A stretch of DNA of 40,228 nt from CAKUFA01 sp963646285 (GCA_963646285.1 CAVIWF010000017.1:1-40228), one strand, 5' to 3'; positions 15,643-24,246 are shown, counted from the first letter of the stretch. Notes: generated by a model from the sequence alone, not told the origin. Numbers and translations are program-made.

Positions 15643-16944
15643 ATGAAATTTGCATTCATCGGGCAGGATATTCCCACCCTGCTGCCCACCCTCCTGACCG
15701 ACCTGCTCTTTGCAGGGAAGGAGGCTGCCGACGTGTGGGTGGAGGAAAGCAACCCGGCCATGCAGGATGTGCTGGATCGATACGGCAAGGCCATTATCCT
15801 CCGCAGCAAGCTGCCGGCCACCATCACCGTTTCGGCGGAGCGGGCGCAGGTATTGAAGGATGCGGACTGCGTCCTTTATGCAGGGGATGTGCAGCCTGCC
15901 AGCCGCTTTGCCATGGATCGGGGGGCTCTTGCCGGCACGGATGAAAAGGATCCGGGGCTGACGGAGCAGGCACGTGTTAACGGCGGCATTGGGGGGCTGA
16001 TGCATACCCTCCGTGCAGGGGAAGCGGTGCTGACCCTGTGCGAAGCCATGAAGGAGCATTGCCCGAAGGCACTGGTGATCAACCTTGGCCAGCCTGTGGC
16101 ACGGACGACAGATTTGTTCCTTCATCAGGGCTTCCGCTGTTTTGCACTGGGGCGCAATCCCATGCGGGGTGCTAACGGGGTGGATTCCCTGTGCAAGAAA
16201 ATGAGCCGCAAGCCGGACACCGTCCATGCAGAAACTGCCGGGCTTCCCGGCTTCGCCTTTCTGACGGAGCTGAAAGACAAGGCTGGCGGCAAGGATCTTC
16301 TGCCCCAGATGAAGGAGCGGGCAGAAAAGGAGGAGCTGGGTCGCCTGAGCCGCCGCTGGCTGGATTGGTACGGCGCACTCCCTGTGGGGGATGTGACCGA
16401 CCATGCAGAGTTTCTGCCTGCTCAGCCGGACTACATTCCGGAAGAGGAGCCTGTCTTCGGTGAAACCGTGGAGCAGCGGAAGGAAAGAATCCTGCACATG
16501 AACACCATCGGCACCTACGGCGCATCCTCCCAGGATGGTGCCATGGCACAGGTGGTGCTGCTGAGCAAGGCGCCGCCCATTCGCCCCATGAAGCTGGCGC
16601 TGGCGCTGCTGCGCAGGGAAGAGATGGACATGGAAGCCGTCACCCGGCGGAATGATGGCGAGTTGCCACAGCTGCCCGGATATGCTATCATAGAATCACG
16701 GCTGACCCTGAAGGCGGGGGAAGTGGTTCCCCATCGTTGGCAGCTGCCCGGCGCACTGGCGGAGGTCTGCGGCGAAATCGCAGAAACCAACGCCCTGGCG
16801 GCGAAGGCGGCGGAAGGGGATCGCTCCGCCCTGCGGGAATGCGTGGAAATGGATCCTGCCCTGGCAGGGCTGGATCGGCTGTATTGTCAGGATCTGATTG
16901 ATAAAATGATTGAGCTGCACAGGGATGTGCTTCCTCGGCTGTAA
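15643..16944 (+). CDS. Divergent glycoside hydrolase family 4-like protein
   Basis: This 433-residue protein follows the GH4 fold order: N-terminal Rossmann-like segment, NGGIGGLMHTLR near residue 109 (family GGxGG), NLGQPVARTTDL near 150 (family NPTNPV), and the C-terminal NDGELPQLPGYAIIESRL block. Key residues differ. The glycine-rich NAD loop reads FIGQDIP, the metal-binding Cys region reads LGRNPMRG with no Cys, and the family GxNH motif is replaced by GLPGF. GH4 enzymes need NAD+ and a divalent metal, so this one may be inactive or have a new role. ATG 15643 follows TAGGAG. It heads a run of genes with an RNA methyltransferase and a pseudouridine synthase. Confidence 0.65.
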   Translation: MKFAFIGQDIPTLLPTLLTDLLFAGKEAADVWVEESNPAMQDVLDRYGKAIILRSKLPATITVSAERAQVLKDADCVLYAGDVQPASRFAMDRGALAGTDEKDPGLTEQARVNGGIGGLMHTLRAGEAVLTLCEAMKEHCPKALVINLGQPVARTTDLFLHQGFRCFALGRNPMRGANGVDSLCKKMSRKPDTVHAETAGLPGFAFLTELKDKAGGKDLLPQMKERAEKEELGRLSRRWLDWYGALPVGDVTDHAEFLPAQPDYIPEEEPVFGETVEQRKERILHMNTIGTYGASSQDGAMAQVVLLSKAPPIRPMKLALALLRREEMDMEAVTRRNDGELPQLPGYAIIESRLTLKAGEVVPHRWQLPGALAEVCGEIAETNALAAKAAEGDRSALRECVEMDPALAGLDRLYCQDLIDKMIELHRDVLPRL

Positions 16945-16960
16945 GGGAAGGAGAAGGTGA

Positions 16961-17836
16961 ATGTTCCTTACCGATGCATGGCAGGACTATGAGGTGCTGG
17001 ATACCGGTGACGGGGAAAAGCTGGAACGGTGGGGGGATGTGATCCTTCGCCGACCCGATCCCCAGACCATTTGGCCTAAGGCTGACCCGAAAATGTGGAA
17101 GCAGGCGCAGGCCCACTATCACCGCTCGGAAAAAGGGGGCGGGGAATGGGAGTTTCTGCAGAAGCTGCCGGAGAAGTGGGTTGTTCACTTTGGGGAGCTT
17201 CGCTTCTGGGTGCGTCCCACTGGCTTTAAGCACACGGGACTTTTCCCGGAGCAGGCAGCTAACTGGCAGTGGATGGGCAACCTGATCCGCCAAAGCGGCC
17301 GCCGGGATGTGAAGGTGCTGAACCTGTTCGGCTACACCGGCGGAGCCACCCTGGCCTGTGCCGCAGCAGGCGCCCATGTGACCCATGTGGATGCAGCCAA
17401 GGGCATGGTGCAGTGGGCAAAGGAAAACCGGGAGCTGTCCCAATTGCCGGAAAGCAGCTGCCGCTGGATCGTGGAGGATGCCCTTCGCTTTGTGCAGCGG
17501 GAGATTCGCCGGGGCAATCACTATGACGGGGTGCTGATGGATCCGCCCAGCTATGGCAGAGGACCTTCCGGTGAGGTGTGGAAGCTGGAAAACGAGCTGT
17601 ACGGGCTGGTGGATACCTGCGCTCAGGTGCTCAGCGATGCGCCTTTGTTCTACCTGATCAACAGCTATACCACCGGCTTTCAGGCCAGTGTGCTGAGCAA
17701 CATGCTGGAGAAGTGCGTGGTTTCCCGTTTCGGCGGCAGGGTGGACAGCGAGGAGCTGTGCCTGCCGGTGACCACCGGGGGCGTGCTGCCCTGCGGTGCC
17801 AGCGGAAGGTGGAGTTATGCCGAAGATTGTTTATGA
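16961..17836 (+). CDS. SAM-dependent methyltransferase (RlmI/RlmK-like)
   Basis: This 291-residue class I methyltransferase has the SAM-binding motif in NLFGYTGGATLACAAAGA (about residues 124-141), an acidic ribose-binding position in THVDAAKG, and the catalytic-type motif DGVLMDPPSYGRG. DPPSYGRG is typical of the 23S rRNA (cytosine) methyltransferase RlmI group. The N-terminal about 75 residues may hold a reduced RNA-binding domain. ATG 16961 follows AAGGAG, 16 bases after the preceding stop. Its 3' end overlaps the next gene by 20 bases. Substrate rRNA is inferred from family. Confidence 0.85.
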   Translation: MFLTDAWQDYEVLDTGDGEKLERWGDVILRRPDPQTIWPKADPKMWKQAQAHYHRSEKGGGEWEFLQKLPEKWVVHFGELRFWVRPTGFKHTGLFPEQAANWQWMGNLIRQSGRRDVKVLNLFGYTGGATLACAAAGAHVTHVDAAKGMVQWAKENRELSQLPESSCRWIVEDALRFVQREIRRGNHYDGVLMDPPSYGRGPSGEVWKLENELYGLVDTCAQVLSDAPLFYLINSYTTGFQASVLSNMLEKCVVSRFGGRVDSEELCLPVTTGGVLPCGASGRWSYAEDCL

Positions 17837-18491
17837 GGATAATCAGGTCATTGTGGCGGTGAAGCCCCCCAACATGCTTTCCCAGGCGGACAAAACCGGG
17901 GATACGGACATGCTGACTGAATTGAAACAGTACGTGAAGGTCAAGTATCAAAAGCCCGGCAACGTTTATCTGGGGCTTGTGCACCGGATGGATCGGCCTG
18001 TAGGCGGCCTGATGGTGTTTGCCCGCACCAGCAAAGCGGCGGCTCGGCTCAGCAAGCAGATGCAGCAGCACCTGATGGGGCGTGAGTACCTGTGCGTGGT
18101 AACCGGGGAAGTGAAGGATTCCTTTACCCTGATGGACTATCTGGTGAAGGATGAGCGGCTGAACCGGGTCAGCGTGTGCGAGGCGGACATGAAGGGGGCG
18201 CAGGAAGCGGTGCTCCATGGCAAGTGTCTGGGGCGGCGGCAGCAGACGGCCCTGTGCGCCATTCAGCTGGAAACCGGACGGAACCATCAAATTCGAGTGC
18301 AGATGGCGCATGCAGATGCGCCCCTGTGGGGGGACAACCGGTATGGGGACGGGATCCCCGGCCAGCAGATTGCTCTGTGGGGCTATAAGCTGACCTTCGA
18401 GCACCCCACCACCCATGAGGTCATGACCTTCTACGATTTGCCCCATGGCTCCGTGTGGGATGTGTATCAGGATATTCTGGAAAAGATATGA
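17817..18491 (+). CDS. RluA family pseudouridine synthase
   Basis: This 224-residue RNA pseudouridine synthase has its catalytic aspartate in HRMDRPVGGLMVFART (family HRLDxxTSG motif, here with Met and PVGG). The C-terminal RNHQIRVQMAHADAPLWGDNRYG block is also characteristic. There is no N-terminal S4 domain, as in short RluA-type enzymes. ATG 17817 with GGTGGAG upstream is preferred over an in-frame start seven codons earlier. It overlaps the methyltransferase gene, so the two RNA-modifying enzymes are translationally linked. The modified site is not predictable. Confidence 0.9.
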   Translation: MPKIVYEDNQVIVAVKPPNMLSQADKTGDTDMLTELKQYVKVKYQKPGNVYLGLVHRMDRPVGGLMVFARTSKAAARLSKQMQQHLMGREYLCVVTGEVKDSFTLMDYLVKDERLNRVSVCEADMKGAQEAVLHGKCLGRRQQTALCAIQLETGRNHQIRVQMAHADAPLWGDNRYGDGIPGQQIALWGYKLTFEHPTTHEVMTFYDLPHGSVWDVYQDILEKI

Positions 18492-18583
18492 ACTCATAAG
18501 CCCAAAGGGCTGTTTTCCCTTTGGCACAGCATGGTTGTGAATGCGTGAGCAGGGGCACTTCCCCTGTGAAAGGAGTTTCTCTC

Positions 18584-19717
18584 TTGAGTCAAACCAAAGG
18601 ATTTTCCTATGAGCTGCTGCATGTGTGCAAGCAGTCCGGCGCCCGCCTTGGCGTGCTCCATACCCCCCATGGGGATATTCAGACCCCCATTTACATGCCG
18701 GTGGGCACGGCGGCCACGGTGAAAGCCATGACTCCTCGGGAAATGGAGGAAATCGGCACCCAAATTCTGCTGAGCAACACCTACCACCTGCACCTGCGCC
18801 CCGGCGAGGATCTGGTGAAGGAAGCAGGTGGCCTGCACAACTTCATGGACTGGCACAAGCCCATTCTGACGGACAGCGGCGGATTCCAGGTCTTCTCTCT
18901 GGCCAATATCCGCACCATTAAGGAGGAAGGCGTTACCTTCCAGAGCCACATTGACGGTTCCCGCCACTTTATCGGCCCGGAAACGTCCATGGATATTCAG
19001 GAGGCTTTGGGGGCAGACATTGCCATGGCCTTTGACGTGTGCTCGCCCTATCCCTGCGACTATGAAACGGCAAAGATCAACATGGAGCGCACCCATCGCT
19101 GGGCAGCCCGGTGCAAGGAGCACCACACCCGGGAAGATCAGGCGCTGTTCGGCATTGTGCAGGGCGCTTTCTATAAGGATCTGCGAATCGAAAGCGCCAA
19201 AACTCTGGCGGACATGGATTTCGTGGGCTATGGCATCGGCGGCCTTTCCGTTGGCGAGCCCAAGCCTGTGATGTATGAGATGCTGGACGAAATACAGCCC
19301 TACATGCCGGTGAACAAGCCCCGGTACCTGATGGGCGTGGGCACCCCGGACTGCCTGCTGGAAGGCGTCCTCCGGGGGGTGGACATGTTCGACTGCGTGC
19401 TGGCCACCCGTATTGCCCGCAATGGCACGGCACTGACCAGCAAGGGTCGCCTGGTGGTGAAGAATGCCAAGTATGCCCGGGATTTCCGCCCCATGGATGA
19501 CGAATGCGACTGCTACGCCTGCACCCACTTCAGCCGGGCGTATATCCGCCACCTGTTCAAGGCAGGGGAGATTACCGGCGGACGACTGGCATCCATCCAT
19601 AACCTACGGTTTCTCATTCACCTGATGGAGCAGATTCGTCAGGCCATTGCAGAGGATCGCTTCCTGGACTTCCGCCGGGAGTTCTACGAAAAGTATGATA
19701 TGAGCCGGAACTTCTAA
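18584..19717 (+). CDS. tgt: Queuine tRNA-ribosyltransferase
   Basis: This 377-residue enzyme exchanges G34 for preQ1 in GUN-anticodon tRNAs. Signature segments are TDSGGFQVFSL (catalytic Asp), GGLSVGEPK, MGVGTPD and DMFDCVLATRIARNG (nucleophile Asp). The zinc site is CDCYACTHFSRAYIRHL (CxCxxC plus His). The start is a TTG at 18584, eight bases after AAGGAG. In-frame codons upstream exist, but they include no ATG with a ribosome site. The TTG start may hold expression low. No preQ1 riboswitch was recognised ahead of it. Confidence 0.93.
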   Translation: MSQTKGFSYELLHVCKQSGARLGVLHTPHGDIQTPIYMPVGTAATVKAMTPREMEEIGTQILLSNTYHLHLRPGEDLVKEAGGLHNFMDWHKPILTDSGGFQVFSLANIRTIKEEGVTFQSHIDGSRHFIGPETSMDIQEALGADIAMAFDVCSPYPCDYETAKINMERTHRWAARCKEHHTREDQALFGIVQGAFYKDLRIESAKTLADMDFVGYGIGGLSVGEPKPVMYEMLDEIQPYMPVNKPRYLMGVGTPDCLLEGVLRGVDMFDCVLATRIARNGTALTSKGRLVVKNAKYARDFRPMDDECDCYACTHFSRAYIRHLFKAGEITGGRLASIHNLRFLIHLMEQIRQAIAEDRFLDFRREFYEKYDMSRNF

Positions 19718-19751
19718 GAGAATTGCCATGAACCGGCATTTTCCGAAAAGG

Positions 19752-19792
19752 TGCGGGAGGAGCTTTTGACGTGAAAGTTTCCTCCCGCAAAT
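19752..19792. repeat. Dispersed intergenic hairpin, copy B
   Basis: TGCGGGAGGAGCTTTTGAC at the left and CCTCCCGCAAATT at the right match copy A at 11949-11991, with a few substitutions and one indel. The arms remain complementary (GCGGGAGG with CCTCCCGC). Confidence 0.6.
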
Positions 19793-19840
19793 TGTTTCAC
19801 AGATTCGGCAATTCATCTGCCCCGAGGCCTTGCGGAGTTG

Positions 19841-19869
19841 TTGACACGGAATTTTCTTGGCGGTATAAT
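19841..19869 (+). promoter_or_regulatory. Consensus promoter of the flavoprotein operon
   Basis: TTGACA (19841-19846), 17 bases, TATAAT (19864-19869): a perfect sigma-70/SigA promoter. The predicted transcript starts near 19876, about 88 bases before the first start codon. Confidence 0.9.
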
Positions 19870-19875
19870 AGACCA

Positions 19876-19963
19876 TGAATCTGTATGGATTCAGGCGGTG
19901 AAAGCCGCTGGTACAGGATGAACAATTCCGGAAGGCATTGCCTTCCGGTGCTATACCGACAGG
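19876..19963 (+). promoter_or_regulatory. Structured 5' leader of the flavoprotein operon
   Basis: The leader can form three hairpins: GAATC/GATTC, GCGG/CCGC, and a perfect CCGGAAGGC/GCCTTCCGG stem (19928-19948). A GGTA/TACC pairing could enclose the last one. The 10-mer ACAGGATGAA occurs at 19913-19922 and again at 19959-19968, where it contains the start codon. It matches no riboswitch class I can recall. Confidence 0.5.
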
Positions 19964-20341
19964 ATGAAAATGAGCAAAAAGAACTGGATGATTCCCGGCT
20001 TTCTGGTGCTGGCGGCAGTGGTGATGCTGCTCGTTACCTACCTCGGGGGCATTTCCAAGGCAGAGGAAGACATGGTGATCATCACTGTGAACGGGCAGGA
20101 GTATGCCCGCATTCCCCTGTCCAGCCCACAGACGGTGACCATTGACCAGGGAGACGGACAAGTCAATGTGGTGGAAATCAGCGATCACGGCGCCGTGATG
20201 CTGTCCTCCACCTGCGATAACCAGCAGTGCGTCCACATGGGGGAGGTTACGCTGGATAACTGGGAAACCCGACCCAATCAGGCGTTCATCATTTGCCTGC
20301 CCCATCGGGTAACTGTGGAATTGGCGGTGAAGGAAGAATGA
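19964..20341 (+). CDS. NusG domain II-containing membrane-anchored protein
   Basis: This 125-residue protein has one N-terminal membrane segment (MIPGFLVLAAVVMLLVTYLG, about residues 8-27). An extracytoplasmic domain of the NusG domain II type follows, with the family SSTCDNQQCVHMG and IICLPHRV blocks and three cysteines. Such proteins commonly sit beside ApbE and FMN_bind genes in Firmicutes. ATG 19964 or 19970 may be used; AGGA is the only ribosome-site match and fits 19970 better. The stop overlaps apbE (ATGA). Probably a helper of the flavin electron-transfer protein; its exact role is unknown. Confidence 0.85.
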   Translation: MKMSKKNWMIPGFLVLAAVVMLLVTYLGGISKAEEDMVIITVNGQEYARIPLSSPQTVTIDQGDGQVNVVEISDHGAVMLSSTCDNQQCVHMGEVTLDNWETRPNQAFIICLPHRVTVELAVKEE

Positions 20342-21336
20342 TGAAGCGAATCCTGTGCGTCCTGCTGACGCTGATGATGCTCCTGGGGCTGGGTGGCTGC
20401 GCTGCGGCAAAGTCTACTGTGGAAAAGGCCACGGCTACCGGCTTCTATTTTGATACGGTGGTTACCCTGACCATCTACGGCGGGGAAGAAGGCTTGACCG
20501 ATACCCTGCTGGCAGAGTGCGACCGGTATGAAAAGCTGCTGAGCAAAACCATTGAGAGCAGCGATGTGAGCCGCATTAACAACGCTCACGGAGAAACCGT
20601 TACCGTGGATGCAGAAACCTGGCAGATTCTGAAGCGTGCCAAGGAAATCAGCGACCTGACCGGTCATGCCTTCTCCGTGACCATTGCACCTTTGACAGCC
20701 ATGTGGGACTTTACCGGCGGCACCATGCGGATGCCTACGGATGAGGAGCGCATTGCCGCCCTTCCTCTGGTGGATGATGATCAGCTGGTGCTGGGGGACA
20801 ACAATACGGTTACCCTGCCCGATGGCATGGAAATCGACCTGGGCGGCATTGCCAAGGGCTACATTGCCGACCAGCTGGCGAACATGGTTCGGGGCAAAGT
20901 AAAGAGTGCCCTGCTGAACTTCGGCGGCAACGTGTATGCCGTAGGGGAAAAGACCGACGGCAGTGCTTTCCGGGTGGGCATCTGCGACCCGACGAACACC
21001 TCCACCCAGCGGGCGGTGGTGCAGGTGAAGGATCGCACGGTGGTAACCAGCGGCACCTATGAGCGGTTCTTTGTGAAGGATGGGGTTACCTATCATCACA
21101 TACTGGATCCCAAGACCGGCATCAGTGCCGTGACGGATCTGACCAGCGCTACCATTGTGGGCACCAGCTCCATGGATGCAGATGCCTTTGCAACCGCCTG
21201 CATCGTGCTGGGCAAGGAAGGGGCCCTGAAGCTGCTGGAGGACAACGGGCTGGACGGGGTGCTTATCGACACGGACAATCAAGTAACGGCCACATCCGGC
21301 TTTGCGGATCATTATCCGCTGAGCGTGGTGGAATAA
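20338..21336 (+). CDS. apbE: FAD:protein FMN transferase lipoprotein
   Basis: This 332-residue ApbE enzyme moves FMN from FAD onto a Thr/Ser of target flavoproteins outside the membrane. The signal peptide ends in lipobox LGGC (Cys21), so it is a lipoprotein. Family segments present are FDTVVTLTIYG, SRINNAHG, DLGGIAKGYIAD, LNFGGNVYAVG, TSGTYERFF and HHILDPKTG, with Mg-binding Asp/Thr residues near the C-terminal DADAFATA. ATG 20338 follows GAAGGAAG and overlaps the preceding stop. The next gene encodes its obvious substrate, with seven target motifs. Confidence 0.95.
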   Translation: MMKRILCVLLTLMMLLGLGGCAAAKSTVEKATATGFYFDTVVTLTIYGGEEGLTDTLLAECDRYEKLLSKTIESSDVSRINNAHGETVTVDAETWQILKRAKEISDLTGHAFSVTIAPLTAMWDFTGGTMRMPTDEERIAALPLVDDDQLVLGDNNTVTLPDGMEIDLGGIAKGYIADQLANMVRGKVKSALLNFGGNVYAVGEKTDGSAFRVGICDPTNTSTQRAVVQVKDRTVVTSGTYERFFVKDGVTYHHILDPKTGISAVTDLTSATIVGTSSMDADAFATACIVLGKEGALKLLEDNGLDGVLIDTDNQVTATSGFADHYPLSVVE

Positions 21337-21384
21337 ATGGATTCATTAAACAACGGGGAAGGTTCCCCGATGGAGGGACATCGC

Positions 21385-23862
21385 ATGGAAAACAATACGC
21401 CCAAGAAAAAGCAGTTTCCGGCCTATGTGACCCTGACCATCATTGCAGTGATTGCTGCGGTGGTGCTGGCTGCAACCAACCAGCTGACCAAGGGGCCCAT
21501 TGCGGAGCATGAAATGGCGGCATTGAAGGAGACCTTCGGCACGGTGATGCCTGCCGAAAGCTACGAGCAGGTCGAACTGGATGCAGCCTACGCCGATGAC
21601 GGAGTGGACAGCCTGTACAAGGCACTGGATGCAGACGGCAACCTGGTAGGCTACTGCGTAAAGGCAGCCAAGACCGGTTACGCCAACAGCGTGGCCGTTA
21701 CCTTGGGCGTGAACACCGATGGTACCGTAGCCGCTTGTGTAGTGGGCGACACCAACTTCCAGGAAACTGAGACCTTGGGCGGCCGCTGGAAGAAGGAAGA
21801 AAATCTGGAGCAGTTCAAGAGCCTGAGCGCTGTGGACGGCGGCAACATTGAAGCCCTCAGCGGCGCTACAGTAACCTCCAAGGCTGTGCTGGGCGCAACC
21901 AACGCCGCCCTGAAGTGCGTGGCAGAGGTTGCTCTGAACGCTGGACAGACTACGGAAGTTTCCTTCGGTGAGAGCAAGGCTGCCACCACCGCTTCTCAGC
22001 CTGCCCTGACCGGCGAAGTGCACACCGCCTCCGCCAAGGGCTTTGCCAGCGATGTGACCGTCAGCGTCACTTTGGATGATGCCAACACGGTGACCGGCAT
22101 TCGCATTGATGCTAGCGGCGAGACCGCAGGCTTCGGTCAGCGCACCATGGAAGATGCCGACTATCAGGCACAGTTCATCGGCAAGACCCTGCCCCTGCAG
22201 GATGGAGACGTGGATGTGCTCAGCGGCGCAACCTTCACCTCCAATGCAGTGGTAGAGGCCGTGAATGCAGCTCTGGAAGCACCGGCTACCGAGTATGAAA
22301 CCCTGGTAGGCACGGCCAAGGGCTTTGGCGGCGATGTGACCGTAACCCTGTCCATGGACGGGGACACCATTGCGGCCATCAGCATTGATGCCTCCAGCGA
22401 AACCCCCGGCTTCGGTCAGCGTACCATGGAAGAAGCAGATTATCAGGCACAGTTCATCGGCAAGACCCTGCCGGTGGAAGGGGTGGATGCGCTCAGCGGT
22501 GCTACCATTACTTCTACTGCTGTGGTGGAGGCTGTGAACAGCGCCGTTAAGGCAGAGGCTGATGCAGCAAGCGAACCTGCCCCTCAGGCAGAAGAAACCG
22601 CTGCTCCCGCTGTGGAAGCTACCGGCACCCCGGTGACCGGCACCGCCAAGGGCTTCGCCAGCGACGTGACCGTAACCGCAACCGTGGATGACGGGGTGAT
22701 TACTTCCATTACCATTGATGCCAACGGCGAGACCGCAGGCTTCGGTCAGCGTACCATGGAAGATGCCGACTATCAGGCACAGTTCATCGGCAAGACCCTG
22801 CCCCTGAAGGATGGGGACGTGGACGTGCTCAGCGGCGCAACCTTCACCTCCAACGCAGTGGTGGAGGCTCTGAACAGCACCGTGACCGAGGAAACGGAAG
22901 AACCTGCTGCTCAGGCAGAGGAAACTGCCGCTCCCGCTGTGGAAGCTACCGGCACCCCGGTGACCGGCACCGCCAAGGGCTTTGCAAGTGACGTGACCGT
23001 GACCGCCACCGTGGATGACGGGGTCATCACTTCCATTACCATTGATGCCAACGGTGAAACTGCAGGCTTCGGTCAGCGTACCATGGAAGATGCAGATTAT
23101 CAGGCACAGTTCATCGGCAAGACCCTGCCCCTGAAGGATGGGGATGTGGACGTGCTCAGCGGCGCAACCTTCACCTCCAATGCTGTGGTGGAAGCCCTGA
23201 ACAGCACCGTTCCTGCCTCCATGCCGGAGGAAGAGGGAGAGGAGGCCGTCACTGCTGTTGGTGAGGCCAAGGGCTTTACCAGCACCGTGACTGTGACCGC
23301 AACCCTGGACGGGGAAGGCAAGATTACCGCCATCACCATTGATGCCAATGGCGAAACGCCTGGTTTCGGCCAGCGCACCATGGAGGATGAAGACTTCCAG
23401 AATCAGTTCATCGGCAAAACCGGCCCCTTCACCCTGGGTGAAAATGTAGATGCCCTGACCGGCGCCACCGTGACTTCTACCGCTGTGGTGGAAGCCCTGA
23501 ACAATGCCGCCGTTCCCGCTGAAGCAGCAGCTGAGGTGGAAGCTACCGCTACCGACCTGGCTACGGCGACGGATGCTGCCACCGCTACCGACCTGCCCCT
23601 GGAGGCAGAAGCGGATGGCTTTACCAGCAAGGTGAAGGTCACCGTTACCTTGGATGCAGAGGGCGCAATCACTGAAATCACCGTGGATGCCAGCGGCGAA
23701 ACTGCCGGCTTTGGTCAGCGCACCATGGAAGATGAGGACTTCCTTGCCCAGTTTATCGGCAAGAAGCTGCCCCTGACCCTGGGCGAGGATGTGGATGCCC
23801 TGAGCGGCGCAACCATCACGTCCACCGCCATTGTGGATGCACTGAACAGCTTGGTGAAGTAA
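21385..23862 (+). CDS. Multi-flavin FMN_bind surface protein with seven flavinylation sites
   Basis: This 825-residue protein has a single N-terminal membrane anchor (about residues 13-32) and an RnfG-like first domain. Six further FMN_bind modules of about 90-115 residues follow, separated by Ala/Glu/Pro-rich linkers. Each module ends in the ApbE target motif S/T-G-A-T-x-T-S; the Thr acceptors are at residues 162, 283, 374, 486, 595, 695 and 810. Modules four and five share 100 identical residues (401-500 and 510-609), a recent 327-bp tandem duplication. The first ATG (21337) lacks a ribosome site; ATG 21385 follows GGAGGGA. It should carry several covalent FMN groups outside the membrane, a likely electron conduit. 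The electron donor and acceptor are not in the window. Confidence 0.9.
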   Translation: MENNTPKKKQFPAYVTLTIIAVIAAVVLAATNQLTKGPIAEHEMAALKETFGTVMPAESYEQVELDAAYADDGVDSLYKALDADGNLVGYCVKAAKTGYANSVAVTLGVNTDGTVAACVVGDTNFQETETLGGRWKKEENLEQFKSLSAVDGGNIEALSGATVTSKAVLGATNAALKCVAEVALNAGQTTEVSFGESKAATTASQPALTGEVHTASAKGFASDVTVSVTLDDANTVTGIRIDASGETAGFGQRTMEDADYQAQFIGKTLPLQDGDVDVLSGATFTSNAVVEAVNAALEAPATEYETLVGTAKGFGGDVTVTLSMDGDTIAAISIDASSETPGFGQRTMEEADYQAQFIGKTLPVEGVDALSGATITSTAVVEAVNSAVKAEADAASEPAPQAEETAAPAVEATGTPVTGTAKGFASDVTVTATVDDGVITSITIDANGETAGFGQRTMEDADYQAQFIGKTLPLKDGDVDVLSGATFTSNAVVEALNSTVTEETEEPAAQAEETAAPAVEATGTPVTGTAKGFASDVTVTATVDDGVITSITIDANGETAGFGQRTMEDADYQAQFIGKTLPLKDGDVDVLSGATFTSNAVVEALNSTVPASMPEEEGEEAVTAVGEAKGFTSTVTVTATLDGEGKITAITIDANGETPGFGQRTMEDEDFQNQFIGKTGPFTLGENVDALTGATVTSTAVVEALNNAAVPAEAAAEVEATATDLATATDAATATDLPLEAEADGFTSKVKVTVTLDAEGAITEITVDASGETAGFGQRTMEDEDFLAQFIGKKLPLTLGEDVDALSGATITSTAIVDALNSLVK
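22585..23211 (+). repeat. In-frame tandem duplication within the flavin protein gene
   Basis: The unit of 327 bp begins at 22585 and again at 22912. The first 300 bp of each encode the same 100 amino acids, with scattered synonymous changes. Other modules are more diverged. Confidence 0.85.
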
Positions 23863-23871
23863 ACAAAACTG

Positions 23872-23905
23872 AAAGGGAGACCGTCACAATTCGGTCTCCC
23901 TTTTT
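23872..23905 (+). terminator. Terminator of the flavoprotein operon
   Basis: AAAGGGAGACCG (23872-23883) pairs with CGGTCTCCC plus T's (23892 on), ending in TTTTT at 23901-23905. Confidence 0.9.
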
Positions 23906-23928
23906 GGTTCAGCATAGGAGGTAAAATG

Positions 23929-24246
23929 ATGGAACGCTTTGCGTGGATGGGGCGCATCAAGCCCGGTATGCAGCAGGAATATAAGCGGCGGCATGATGCA
24001 ATCTGGCCGGAAATGGTGGAAGTGCTGAAGGCGGCCGGGATCCGCAACTATACCATCTGGTCGGATGGGGATCGGCTCTTCGGCTACTATGAATGCGAGC
24101 AGGGCATTGCCTTTGCAGAAAAGACTCAGGCGGAAAGCCCGGTGGTGGATCGGTGGAACGACTACATGCAGGACGTGCTGGAGCTGGAAATGGATCCCGT
24201 TACCGGGGCGCAGCCCAAGCTGGAGCAAATGTTCTTTCTGCCCTAA
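23929..24246 (+). CDS. L-rhamnose mutarotase family protein
   Basis: This 105-residue protein has a dimeric alpha+beta-barrel type fold and clear RhaM/RhaU features: RFAWMGRIKPGMQQEYKRRH near the N terminus, HDAIWPEMVEVLKAAGI, and WNDYMQDVLELEMDP near the C terminus. The family interconverts L-rhamnose anomers. No other rhamnose gene is nearby, so the substrate may differ. ATG 23929 is seven bases from AGGAGG; ATG 23926 is an alternative only four bases away. Confidence 0.85.
   Translation: MERFAWMGRIKPGMQQEYKRRHDAIWPEMVEVLKAAGIRNYTIWSDGDRLFGYYECEQGIAFAEKTQAESPVVDRWNDYMQDVLELEMDPVTGAQPKLEQMFFLP

Noticed and set aside
19876..19968. FMN or preQ1 riboswitch before the NusG-II/apbE operon
   Set aside because: The conserved FMN aptamer blocks and the short preQ1 C-rich pseudoknot are not present; only generic hairpins and a 10-mer repeat are seen.
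22585..23211. CRISPR-like or phase-variable repeat in the flavin protein gene
   Set aside because: The repeats are in-frame protein domains of 327 bp without spacers; no short-unit slippage tract.
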